The notes below the pieces were generated by a model that was given only the letters and a program-made list of their open reading frames with translations, did not search any database and had not been told where the DNA came from. From Alkalicoccus luteus (GTDB lineage Bacteria > Bacillota > Bacilli > Bacillales > Salisediminibacteriaceae), in assembly GCA_052061695.1 (NCBI GenBank), contig JBPZEY010000014.1: 64,000 nucleotides of DNA. One strand, 5' to 3'. Positions within the stretch are counted from its first letter, which is position 1, and each line of letters starts with the position of its first letter. The position numbers were made by a program, and so were the translations under genes. Of the stretch, positions 7,180 through 15,746 are shown one piece after another.

Positions 7180-9615
7180 TCAGGAAAATTCCATTCCTTT
7201 TTCGTAAACGAGGAAGCCGTTTTTATCCGTGCGTTTTTGTTTATACATAGCTTTATCCGCGCAGCTGATGAGGTCATCTGCTGTTCTGCCATGTTCCGGA
7301 TAGCTTGCTGCTCCAACTGATGCGGTACAGTGCATCGTTCCTTCACTCATCACAAATGGGGCCGAAATGGAGTCCATCACTCGTTCTACAGCTGCTCTTA
7401 ACTCTTCGTCAGAGGACAGGCCGGTAAAGAGAATCAGAAATTCATCGCCCGCCATTCTCGCTGCTAAATCGGTTTGACGCACCGAGTCCTGCAGCCTCCC
7501 TGCAACTTCTTTAAGCAGCCGGTCTCCTGCATCATGACCAAACGTATCGTTGATTGCTTTAAAATCATCGAGGTCTATAAACAGCAGTCCGAGGCGGCTT
7601 CCTGTCAGGACCGACCGTTCGATTTCCATTTCCAGCTGCTGAAACAGCATCCGTCTGTTTGGCAGTCCGGTAAGCGGGTCATGGTAGGCCATTTCCTGCA
7701 TTTCTAAGGCCAGCTTCTTCAAGCGTGATTCACTTTCCAGCAGAGCGAACTCATCATGTTTTGCCTTTGTGACGTCATTTAAATAACCGCTCCACAGGAT
7801 TTTGCCATCCTGCAGCCGTTCCGGTGTAGAGGTTGCCCGAATCCACTTGAGCTTGCCTTCGCCAACGTACATTCGGAACGTACAGTCGAATAACGTGAGA
7901 TGCTCGACCGATGCGTGAACAGCAGCCATCAGCTCATCACGGTCCTGCTCGTATACCCAGTCAAAAATCGCATACTGCTTCAATTCTTTCTCGCTGTAAT
8001 CCGTTCCCAAAATAGATTGAAACTGACCAGTTGCCATTGTGAAGCGAAGGTCGTCCGGACCAGTTCCCGTCATTTGATAAATAATCCCAGGAACTCTGTC
8101 TGAGATCTGCGTGATGAGCCGTTCACGTTCTTCAAGCTGCTCTTCTTTTTTCACTTCTTCCGTAATATCGTAAATATATCCGTAAAATCGGACCGTTCCA
8201 TCAGAGAGCGAGCGCGGCTGTGCATTGCCGCGCATTTTTCTTCTCCCTTTTTCCGGATGATCGTACCAATATTCCAGCGACCAGAGGGTGCCTGACTGAA
8301 CCGCTTCTTCAATACTGCTTTCGACTCTCTCCAGATCAGGTGCTTCAATATGCTGCAGTAAGAAGCCTGTGTCACGGCAAATCTGCTCTTGGGTATAGCC
8401 GGTCAACTCCACCACACCGGGGGAGGCTGCGCTAAACAAAAACTGTCCATCTTGACGAACGTCAAACTGATACAGCATGCCCGGCACCTGCGTAGTTAAC
8501 AGCCGCATTTTTTCTTCTGATTCTATTAAAGCAAGCTCTTTGTTTTTCTCTTTAGTGATATCGTAAACATGGCCGTACCAGACCACTCCCCCATGCTGAT
8601 CAGCAGCAGGCTGTGCTCTCCCTCGAATCCAGCAGATCCTGCCAGCCGGCTCTTTTATTCTGAATTCGTGCACCCAGCGTGTCAGTGTCTCAGCGGAAGT
8701 CCGCATCGACTGTACGGCAGCTTCCTGATCTTCTTCGATAACCTTGGCAAAAACAATCGATTCATCCTGCCTGAATTCGGCTTCAGTTACGTGAAAAATA
8801 TCAAGAAACCCTTTGGAATAATACGGAAAGCTGACTGTTCCATCGCTGCTTCGCTTTAGTTTATAAAGACCGCCCGGCACTTCTTCTGTCAAACTCTCAA
8901 GCAATTTCCCTCGCTCAGCCGCCTTGCGCTGATGCAGCTCCCGCTCTGATGCATCTACTGCAGAAGCAAATACCGTTCTGTCAGAAATGGAAAGATGCCA
9001 TTCTAAATAATGAACGGTTCCAGCTGCTGTGACGATACGATTCAAAAAATGCCGAATCGTCTCTCCGCGAAACGCCCGTTTAAATGCATTCATCGATGCT
9101 TCCCTGTCTTGATCAAGTACCAGATCAAGCATAGAGCGTCCGATCAGCATGCCTGCAGTAACTCCCGTAAGCGCTTCCCATTCGGCGTTCACTTCAAGGA
9201 TGACTCCCTGTGCATCCATTCTGCACATGAGCGCCGGACTATTGGCCACATACGTCTCCAATGTGTCAAGGCGTGACTGCACGCTTGTTATGTCTGAAAA
9301 TGAGATAATAATCACAGACTCGGAGGTAGACACGTTTGTCATGTAGACACAGCCTTTTACCGTCAGTTGAAAAGAGGATGCACTCCCGGTAGACAGTACG
9401 TAGCTGCACATCTGATAAAAAAGCTCCGTATTCTTCTTATCCATATAACGTTCCAACATCCGTAGATCGACGTCCTTTACGCCGGAGATCATACGGTCAA
9501 ACGATGCATTGGCTGCTTTCACTGCAAAGCCTGCATAGGAATCCGGCGCTTTCGAAATCACCAGAGTCGGAACAGAAAGAAGATCGGCCGCGCCTTTATA
9601 GTCTATTGTACCCAA
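7180..9615 (-). CDS. multi-PAS diguanylate cyclase
   Basis: This enzyme would make cyclic di-GMP from two GTP. The C-terminal GGDEF domain (about 643-805) has the signature AGDEF (722-726), a variant usually active, preceded five residues earlier by RQTD (713-716), the product-inhibition I-site. Ahead of it lie about five PAS-type sensor modules. The last three are clearly tandem copies: each begins with a VPGxxY motif (VPGGLY, VPGMLY, VPGIIY) and ends in a GYxYDIT/GYLNDVT-type strand. I see no membrane segment, so sensing should be cytoplasmic. Translation starts at TTG 9615, eight bases after AAGGAGGAT; no better start exists. It lies 68 bp downstream of the acetyltransferase with its own TATAAT-like box between. 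A c-di-GMP riboswitch lies 4 kb away. Confidence 0.9.
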   Translation of the reverse strand: MGTIDYKGAADLLSVPTLVISKAPDSYAGFAVKAANASFDRMISGVKDVDLRMLERYMDKKNTELFYQMCSYVLSTGSASSFQLTVKGCVYMTNVSTSESVIIISFSDITSVQSRLDTLETYVANSPALMCRMDAQGVILEVNAEWEALTGVTAGMLIGRSMLDLVLDQDREASMNAFKRAFRGETIRHFLNRIVTAAGTVHYLEWHLSISDRTVFASAVDASERELHQRKAAERGKLLESLTEEVPGGLYKLKRSSDGTVSFPYYSKGFLDIFHVTEAEFRQDESIVFAKVIEEDQEAAVQSMRTSAETLTRWVHEFRIKEPAGRICWIRGRAQPAADQHGGVVWYGHVYDITKEKNKELALIESEEKMRLLTTQVPGMLYQFDVRQDGQFLFSAASPGVVELTGYTQEQICRDTGFLLQHIEAPDLERVESSIEEAVQSGTLWSLEYWYDHPEKGRRKMRGNAQPRSLSDGTVRFYGYIYDITEEVKKEEQLEERERLITQISDRVPGIIYQMTGTGPDDLRFTMATGQFQSILGTDYSEKELKQYAIFDWVYEQDRDELMAAVHASVEHLTLFDCTFRMYVGEGKLKWIRATSTPERLQDGKILWSGYLNDVTKAKHDEFALLESESRLKKLALEMQEMAYHDPLTGLPNRRMLFQQLEMEIERSVLTGSRLGLLFIDLDDFKAINDTFGHDAGDRLLKEVAGRLQDSVRQTDLAARMAGDEFLILFTGLSSDEELRAAVERVMDSISAPFVMSEGTMHCTASVGAASYPEHGRTADDLISCADKAMYKQKRTDKNGFLVYEKGMEFS

Positions 9616-9683
9616 GAGAAAAATCCTCCTTTCAAACTATTTTATGCTATCATTATACAATAACAACTGGTCCATTCCTACTT

Positions 9684-10139
9684 TTATTTTTTGTTTACAT
9701 GGTGAATCATATCAACGTGCGGAATACCATCATCAAGATACGAGGATGTTACAGCGACAAAACCTGCTTTTTCATAAAACGGCAGCGCATATTCCTGTGC
9801 CTGAATCTTAATCCGATCTGCGTTTAAGTGATGATACACAGCTTCCATGCTTCGGTGGAGCAAAGCTTTTCCCAGCCCTGTTCCTCTAAGATTGGGCCGT
9901 ACAATGACCCGTCCGATACTTGCCTCCTCATACGCTGTTCCAGGCGGGAGCAGTCTCGCATAAGCTTCTATTACGCCATCGCGTACACCAGTCAGGTGGA
10001 GCGCTTCTTTATCCTTTCCATCGACTTCAAGATAAGCACATGCCTGCTCGACGACGAACACTTCTGTCCGCAGCTGCAGAATATCGTAAAGCTGATCTGC
10101 TGAAAATTCATGAAATGATGTTAATCTCCAGTCCATCAT
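9684..10139 (-). CDS. ElaA-family GNAT acetyltransferase
   Basis: This is a 151-residue GNAT-fold N-acetyltransferase. The N-terminal pattern LYDILQLRTEVFVVEQ is characteristic of the ElaA group. The acetyl-CoA pyrophosphate loop follows the VxRxxLRGTGLGKALL pattern (about residues 79-94) and the C-terminal strand holds PFYEKAGF. The physiological acceptor of ElaA proteins is not established. The start at 10139 (ATGATG) has GGGGAGGGGG upstream. It is co-directional with the diguanylate cyclase but probably separately transcribed. Confidence 0.85.
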   Translation of the reverse strand: MMDWRLTSFHEFSADQLYDILQLRTEVFVVEQACAYLEVDGKDKEALHLTGVRDGVIEAYARLLPPGTAYEEASIGRVIVRPNLRGTGLGKALLHRSMEAVYHHLNADRIKIQAQEYALPFYEKAGFVAVTSSYLDDGIPHVDMIHHVNKK

Positions 10140-10310
10140 GCATTCCCCCTCCCCGCTATTTTACCTGAAGATGACTAGAAAGAAATAAAATGGGGAATCG
10201 AAAAGAAATAACATTGGTTGCTCATAAGGCTGGAACGTAAACCCTGCTTTCCTGCAGCCCTCGATGGAAAAGTTTGTTCACTATTCTTTATATGGAAAGG
10301 GAGTCTTTTG

Positions 10311-10769
10311 ATGAGAATAATTGTGATCGTTGTCATTGCAGGCATCATAGCTGCAGCAGCATTTATGGTAATAAAAAACAACCGGACGCCGGAGCACCTA
10401 GGTGCAGAGAACGGCAGCCTTGCTCCTCTTCCGTCTACGCCAAACGCCGTTTCATCTCAGGCAGATACGGAACACCGCGGCTATATTGAACCGTTCACGC
10501 TTCAAAACGGTACGGAAAGCCTTGAGAACATCAAAGCGATCATCCGTGCTGACGAACAGGCAGAAATTGTTTCGGCAGATGACCGTTACGTCCATGCGGT
10601 GTATGCATCAAATGTATTTAAATTTAAGGATGACGTTGAATTTTACGTGAACGAATCGGAAAATAGCATAGACGTCCGTTCTGCAGCGCGCGTTGGTTAT
10701 TCCGATATGGACGTTAATCGCAAGCGGATCGAAGCAATCCGTGAAGCCTATCAAAGTAAGCACGAGTAA
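10311..10769 (+). CDS. DUF1499 membrane-anchored protein
   Basis: This 152-residue protein has an N-terminal transmembrane or signal-anchor segment (residues 2-20, rich in I, V and A), a linker, and a DUF1499 domain. The diagnostic end of that domain is visible as IDVRSAARVGYSDMDVNRKR near the C-terminus. I chose the ATG at 10311 because AAAGGGAG lies seven bases upstream; the reading frame is open for 31 more codons upstream without a ribosome binding site. No function is established for the family. It is convergent with hemAT. Confidence 0.75.
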   Translation: MRIIVIVVIAGIIAAAAFMVIKNNRTPEHLGAENGSLAPLPSTPNAVSSQADTEHRGYIEPFTLQNGTESLENIKAIIRADEQAEIVSADDRYVHAVYASNVFKFKDDVEFYVNESENSIDVRSAARVGYSDMDVNRKRIEAIREAYQSKHE

Positions 10770-10786
10770 GTTGCATGGAACAGAAA

Positions 10787-10815
10787 AGAGCGGCCTCCAT
10801 CGGAGAGCCGCTTCA
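10787..10815. terminator. hairpin between convergent genes
   Basis: AGCGGCCTCC (10789-10798) pairs with GGAG-A-GCCGCT (10802-10812). It sits between the DUF1499 gene and hemAT. The flanking T-runs are weak, so termination is likely but not certain. Confidence 0.5.
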
Positions 10816-10868
10816 TTTACGTAAAACGTCTTACTTACTAGTTTTCTGTCTCTTGCTCACACCGCTGT

Positions 10869-12155
10869 CTATTTTTGCAGGCCGCGCGATTGGTCCAGAA
10901 GCTCCTCTGCAGCCGCTGCTACTTGACCGGAGGCTTTGTTTACTTCTCCGATTACATCCATAAATGCGGTCAGCTCTGTTTCAATTTCTGTGTTTTTGCC
11001 GACTGCCTCCTCCATTTTTCTAAGGATGACAGCGAACGTATCTCCAACAGCTTCTGCCGACCGGTTGCCTTCTGCCATCCGTTCAGCGATTTCTTTGGAC
11101 AGTGCAGCATTTTCCTGTACGCCTTTATCTGTCTGATTAGTCAGTCCTCGAACTTTCCCAACAGACTCTTTCGTCTGTTCAGACAGTTTTCGAACTTCGT
11201 CAGCTACAATTGCAAAACCCCGGCCGTGTTCCCCGGCTCTGGCCGCTTCGATTGCCGCATTCAACGCGAGCAGATTCGTTTCATCAGCGATCCCTTGAAC
11301 GATGCTGACAATTGTTTGAATTTCCTTGGAGAACGAAGCGAGTTCCTGCATTTTAGTATCGATCTGTTCAATGCTTCCTGTCGTTTCCTGCATAATCCGC
11401 TGCAGTTCCTTTAAGCGGGCACTCCCTTCCAACGCCGACTCTTTTGATGCACTCGAAATCACGGTGCCGTTCTGCGAGTTCTTCGTAATGCCTTCAGCCT
11501 GCAGCTTCATTTCTTCCATAGAAGCGTTCGTCTCCTGCGAGATCGCCCCGAGCTCTTCGGATTTCCCCGTAATATAACGATCGAGCTGGTGACGTAATGC
11601 TTCTTCTTTTTTACGCACAGCCTGAAGCTCCTCTTCAAATGCTTCCAGCACGAGCTGCTGCTCGAAGCTGACAATCGATGATACAGCTTTGACGACCGTT
11701 TCAGCTTCGGTTGGACCGTAAACCTCATAGACGAGCGAAAACAACTTGAGCTGCAGTGCCTGATAAGCACTCAAATACCATTTCGGCTCCAGACCAATCT
11801 TCACGTGCACCTTTGCAATACGAATTCGCTTTTCAACAAAGGCATCATCGATCGTATCAGTGAACATTTCAGAAATATGCTTGCGAAGCGTTTGTTTCAG
11901 CCTGTCGACAGAGCTGTTCGCTTCAATGATCTCCATTAAGTGAGGCTTGATTTCAAGATTAGCATAAAAGAAATCGACGAGCTCCCCGATCCGTTCTTCC
12001 ACCGATGGCCGAAAAGCAGCCAGAACACCGAGCATCTCTTCAGAGAATCCTGTCATTTCCATTTGGCGTTTAATATCCGGATCAGCTACCGTTATACTCC
12101 CCTTTTGCAGGACTGCTGCAGGCGGTTGTTTGTCCGACCGTTGAAACCACTTCAT
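10869..12155 (-). CDS. hemAT: heme-based aerotactic transducer HemAT
   Basis: This soluble oxygen receptor for aerotaxis has an N-terminal globin-coupled sensor (about residues 30-180) and a C-terminal methyl-accepting signalling domain that binds CheW/CheA. The proximal heme ligand is His117 in KVHVKIGLEPKWYL, aligned with His123 of B. subtilis HemAT, and the distal-side Tyr64 lies in DFFYANL. The hairpin tip of the signalling domain is visible as ETNLLALNAAIEAARAGE. Length (428) matches the 432-residue B. subtilis protein, and there is no membrane segment. A sigma-D-like -10 lies about 70 bp upstream, as expected for a chemotaxis gene. Confidence 0.93.
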   Translation of the reverse strand: MKWFQRSDKQPPAAVLQKGSITVADPDIKRQMEMTGFSEEMLGVLAAFRPSVEERIGELVDFFYANLEIKPHLMEIIEANSSVDRLKQTLRKHISEMFTDTIDDAFVEKRIRIAKVHVKIGLEPKWYLSAYQALQLKLFSLVYEVYGPTEAETVVKAVSSIVSFEQQLVLEAFEEELQAVRKKEEALRHQLDRYITGKSEELGAISQETNASMEEMKLQAEGITKNSQNGTVISSASKESALEGSARLKELQRIMQETTGSIEQIDTKMQELASFSKEIQTIVSIVQGIADETNLLALNAAIEAARAGEHGRGFAIVADEVRKLSEQTKESVGKVRGLTNQTDKGVQENAALSKEIAERMAEGNRSAEAVGDTFAVILRKMEEAVGKNTEIETELTAFMDVIGEVNKASGQVAAAAEELLDQSRGLQK

Positions 12156-12221
12156 TTTTCTTCATCCCCCTCTTGACTATCTTGTTCCACTAACTTGCTG
12201 CAGGTTGTAATTCTTCCCTTG

Positions 12222-12229
12222 ATATCGGC
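12222..12229 (-). promoter_or_regulatory. sigma-D-like -10 element of hemAT
   Basis: On the minus strand the sequence reads GCCGATAT, seven of eight bases of the sigma-D -10 consensus (GCCGATAA). The -35 region is poor (no clean TAAA at 15-16 bp), so the assignment rests on the -10 and on the chemotaxis role of the gene. Confidence 0.4.
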
Positions 12230-12296
12230 AAACTGCCGAAGATTCTGAAGAGCAGGTATGCTAAAATATCAAGTGCAGACCGAGGAGGGATTGCTT

Positions 12297-13073
12297 ATGC
12301 TGACGAATTGGCTGGTAAAGCGGAAAGCACGCAGACATAAACAAACATTCGAGAAAATTCATTTATATCCTTATCCTGTCCGTGTAGCGGAAACTGACTA
12401 TTATTACATAGAATACTTGCGCTCTAAGCAGCCCGTCGGCTATGCAGTGATTTCCCGTCACGAAGAAAACACGCTGGACGCAGCTGCTGCTCATAAACAG
12501 CTCCACTCGTTTTACCATCTGGCAGGCTTTATTAAAGAAGAGGCAAGGATGCGTGCCGGGATTCAGCTCGATCTTTTCCGAAAGCCGCTTGGTGTGATGG
12601 AAGAAGCGGATCGCAATGACCTGCAGCCAGGTTACCGCCTGATCAACCACCTTTTAAAAATACAACTCAAATATAAGCAAGTGTATGATCAGTTTCAAAA
12701 CGTGCTGGCTGAGCTTGAAGACAGCGGCAGACCTATCGAAGCTGAAGACATTGAAGCAGCCATTCAATCAGCTGCCGAACTGGAGGTGCTTCAGTTCGAC
12801 ATGATCGATTCCTTAAGCCGCCAAACCGATACCCTGCGCGACTGGATTGCGTTGATGAACCGTCACAACTTGTGGGACAAGCTGAAGCGCGCGAACCAGG
12901 TTTTTTATCAGCAGCTCGTTCAAAACGAATCGGTTATGAGAGACGAAGCGAAAAAGATGCAGGTCGTCAAGCATGAACGTCGCGAAAAAATGATTCAGCA
13001 AAATGCAGATAAGCTCCGATCCCGTATGAAGCGGTCCTTTCAGGAGGAAGAGAAAGAACGTCGTTACCCTTAA
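12297..13073 (+). CDS. uncharacterised helical, charged protein
   Basis: I do not recognise this 258-residue protein. The first about 100 residues look globular (IHLYPYPVRVAETDYYYIEYL). The rest is mostly helical and highly charged, ending in a basic tail (about 215-258) likely to form a coiled coil. No signal peptide or membrane segment is visible. The start at ATG 12297 follows GAGGAGGG by seven bases, whereas an upstream in-frame ATG at 12258 lacks such a site. It is divergent from hemAT and ends just before a strong terminator. Confidence 0.7.
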   Translation: MLTNWLVKRKARRHKQTFEKIHLYPYPVRVAETDYYYIEYLRSKQPVGYAVISRHEENTLDAAAAHKQLHSFYHLAGFIKEEARMRAGIQLDLFRKPLGVMEEADRNDLQPGYRLINHLLKIQLKYKQVYDQFQNVLAELEDSGRPIEAEDIEAAIQSAAELEVLQFDMIDSLSRQTDTLRDWIALMNRHNLWDKLKRANQVFYQQLVQNESVMRDEAKKMQVVKHERREKMIQQNADKLRSRMKRSFQEEEKERRYP

Positions 13074-13110
13074 CCAGATCCGGCGCTGCCAAGCTGAACC
13101 AAATACAGAA

Positions 13111-13148
13111 GGAACCGGAGCACCCGTTTGAGCCCCGGTTCCTTTTAT
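13111..13148. terminator. intrinsic terminator
   Basis: GGAACCGG (13111-13118) pairs with CCGGTTCC (13135-13142), followed by TTTT. It follows the helical-protein gene and lies between it and the convergent 39-codon ORF. Confidence 0.75.
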
Positions 13149-13221
13149 TCCGCGTCTGTTTCCTCCCCCGGCAAGACTTTCTCCGTCTCTTCAACACCAT
13201 TCCTTATTCTCTCCCCTTCTC

Positions 13222-13341
13222 CTAGAGCCCACGACGGATACCATCGTACATTTCCAAAAGCCTTTCTCTCCTGTACGTTGAACGACGTTCGTTCGGAATA
13301 TACCTCAGCTTTTCCAACAGCGATTTTCGTTTGCGTGTCAT
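13222..13341 (-). CDS. small basic protein, 39 aa
   Basis: This is a short unrecognised ORF (start MTRKRKSLLEKL, end IRRGL), very basic, with a predicted amphipathic helix. It is supported by a textbook ribosome binding site: AAGGAGG lies nine bases before the ATG, with a TACAAT -10-like box (13366-13371, reverse complement) further upstream. A different frame through the same bases also reads protein-like but has no start codon, so I prefer this one. No function can be assigned. Confidence 0.5.
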   Translation of the reverse strand: MTRKRKSLLEKLRYIPNERRSTYRRERLLEMYDGIRRGL

Positions 13342-13521
13342 CGGTTACCGCCTCCTTATGCTTTTATTGTAGAGTCTTCTTCACCTCAAAAAAGCGGGCG
13401 GCAGATTGAATTTTCTATCCGTCTGCAGGTGGAGATTTACTCCATCCCCTGCTATTCGAATAAGTAAATAAAGAACCAGGATAATAAGACTGCAGATAAT
13501 GGATTTTTTTGAAAATAGTAC

Positions 13522-13549
13522 TTGCTCATGCCTAATCTCATAGTAAACT
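13522..13549 (+). promoter_or_regulatory. possible promoter of riboswitch/fapA transcript
   Basis: TTGCTC (13522-13527), a 16-bp spacer and TAAACT (13544-13549) are the best sigma-A-like pair ahead of the riboswitch. The match is weak. The interval 13342-13521 shows nothing else. Confidence 0.35.
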
Positions 13550-13562
13550 TACAGTAAGAGAA

Positions 13563-13655
13563 GAAGTTCGGGGGCAAACCTGTTGAAAAACAGGGACGCA
13601 AAGCCGCGGATCTAAGGGAAACCTCCTATGACAGCCGGGATGCCGCATATAAACC
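13563..13655 (+). promoter_or_regulatory. cyclic di-GMP-I (GEMM) riboswitch
   Basis: The aptamer core is recognisable: GGGGCAAACC (13571-13580), a short hairpin closed by CTG..CAG, then GGGACGCAAAGCC (13593-13605), and the second helix ending in GACAGCCGGGATGCCGC. GGCAAACC and GGGACGCAAAGCC are hallmarks of the GEMM-I class. The ribosome binding site GGCGGGG of the next gene begins about 15 bases after the aptamer, with a CCTT..AAGG pairing in between and no T-run. That suggests translational rather than transcriptional control. The downstream gene is FapA/DUF342, a known context for this riboswitch. Confidence 0.88.
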
Positions 13656-13679
13656 TTCACCAAGGAAGGCGGGGTATGA

Positions 13680-15746
13680 ATGCGTAACGTACATGAGTTC
13701 GAAGCAGAAACAGTGGAAAAAGCGATTGCCAAGGCAGAAAAAACGCTGCATACACCAGCAAATGCTCTACACATCGACATTATCTGCCATGGGGAGAATC
13801 TGTTTTTTGGTCTGAGAAAATCAAAGGCTAAAATACGCGCATGGACGGAGGAGCCGCTAGAAGAAAGCTGGCTGGACACGCTGGATTCCTACCTCGATGA
13901 GCCGCTTGATGCCAGCAGAGATGAAAACTTATCCAGGAGACTGGAGGGGACCGCCTGGATGAAAGATGGCGTTCTCTATTTTGAAGGAAACGGACCCAAA
14001 CGTCCTGTTCTTCACCTGCCGGATGAAGTGACCGCTTCTAAAAATGGCAGACAAACTGGTAGAACCACTCCGCTAACTGAGGGAGATATACTGGAGTTTT
14101 CGATCAACCTCCCGCCTCGTGAAACCACTTGGTCTGTTTCTATTGATAAAAAACAGCAGCTCGTTACGCTGAATGTAAAGCCTGGAGCGTACTATACTGC
14201 TGCAATCAATGATCATCCGCCCGCCGAATATCTGTATGTCAGTATTTCCAAAGAGGAAACACCGTTAAATCAACTGACAGAAACAGACGTCATAGAGCAG
14301 CTGGAACGGATGGATATTACCTACGGTATTCAAACGGATGTGATTCGGGAAGCATGTGCGTCTATTCAAGAGACCACTGTCCAAATAACGGCAGGAAAGC
14401 TGCCGAAGCACGGAAAAGACGGCCGGATTGACTTTAAGATCAATTTGCAGACAGAACAGAAAATGTACCGGGAGAAGCCGGACGGAACGATTGATTTTAG
14501 GGATTCGATTCGGATTCCGGCCGTTGAAGAAGGAGTCGTTTTAGGATCGATCATTGATCCAACAGCCGGCGAAGATGGCCTCAGCCTGTTTGGAGATGTG
14601 CTTCAAGCTAAAGCAGGCAGGCCGATCGCGGTTCAGGCAGGAGCGGGTATTGAACTCGATGAAGAAACGAAAACGATTACGGCTTCTATTGCCGGGCGTC
14701 CTCTTTTAAAGAAGCAGGGACAGCACGTGCGGTTATCCATTCTGCCGAAGCTCGTTCATGATGGGAACCTGCAGCTTGGAGACGGAAACATCCGCTTTAC
14801 AGGGGATGTTGAAGTGATTGGGTCTGTCGAGGACGGCATGAAGGTGGAAGCAGCAGGAGATGTATGGATTCACGCTCACAGCGAGCAGTCGTCCTTACAC
14901 GCTGCAGGCTCCATTACTGTTAACGGCAGCGTGCTGCATTCAACTCTTACAGCAGGGACGAGCAAAACAGCTCATGTAAAAACAATCAAGCTGCTGAAAA
15001 CATTTTTGCATACCTACCCGTCTTTTTGACGAGTCTTTTATCAGGTCGTTGACTCCCCTGCTTTTCAGGCCTCTTATGAAAAGCAGCGCGGCCGCGGTCC
15101 GCTGATCCGGGCTTTGCAGGAAAAAAAGTACCCTCGGCTTCGCAGCGATACCGAGCAGCTTGTCGACCATTTGCTTCATTCCGGCTTATTTGAAGAACAG
15201 TGGCGTAATGTTGGCGAGCAGCTCCAAACTGCCCTGCTCACGTTTCACCGTGCACATGAAGCAGAGGATCAGCTCTTTCGTGATCTGCAGCAGAAGGCAT
15301 TCCAGCTGCATGATCTGCTGGAGAGCCCTTCTGTCAGCAGATCTAGAATTGCTATTCGCTATGCCTCTCACAGCAAGCTCATTTCAGCTGGCGAAATTGA
15401 CGTTCTCGGGAAAGGTGTCCTGCACTCCTATATGGAAGCAGACGGCGTGATCACGATCCATCAGCGTGCCGTTGGCGGCACGTTAAAGGCAGGACGTGGA
15501 ATATCGGTTCGGGAGGCCGGTTCTCCTGGCGGAGCCAGAACACTTTTGGAAACGGATGAAACGGGTATCATTTCTATTGACCATTGCCATCCTGATGTGG
15601 TGCTGACGATCGGACGGGAGCGAAAGCTGATTGAGTCTGAAACGAAGCAGATCCGAGCTTCGCTGGATGATGACGGAAGGCTCCAGCTATTTCAGTCTTC
15701 AAGCAGTTCAGCCAGTTCTTCTGCAACAACGTCCGCAAAGAACTGA
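13680..15746 (+). pseudogene. FapA/DUF342-family protein interrupted by in-frame TGA
   Basis: The reading frame encodes a FapA/DUF342 polymerisation-type protein. It has an N-terminal Jag_N/FapA_N-like domain (about 1-50), a beta-helical DUF342 core (about 150-450), a coiled-coil region and a second beta section (about 560-650). The frame is broken by one TGA at 15027-15029, after residue 449 (TYPSF). The same frame then continues open for another 238 codons with clearly homologous sequence (GPLIRALQEKKYPRL..). In the interval 15021-15065 the -1 frame also reads plausibly (SFDESFIRSLTPLL). The lesion could therefore be a nonsense change, a pair of compensating frameshifts around the T5 run, a sequencing error or programmed readthrough. 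The intact product would be about 688 residues. It lies under a c-di-GMP riboswitch. Its 3' end overlaps the convergent regulator by 55 bp. Confidence 0.75.

Noticed and set aside
12967..13200. 77-codon ORF on the minus strand
   Set aside because: It spans a terminator hairpin and overlaps the end of the opposite-strand gene.
13147..13357. Alternative frame through 13150-13350 that reads like a protein (VYSERTSFNVQERKAFGNVR)
   Set aside because: The frame has no ATG, GTG or TTG start after its upstream stop, whereas the other frame has a textbook start.
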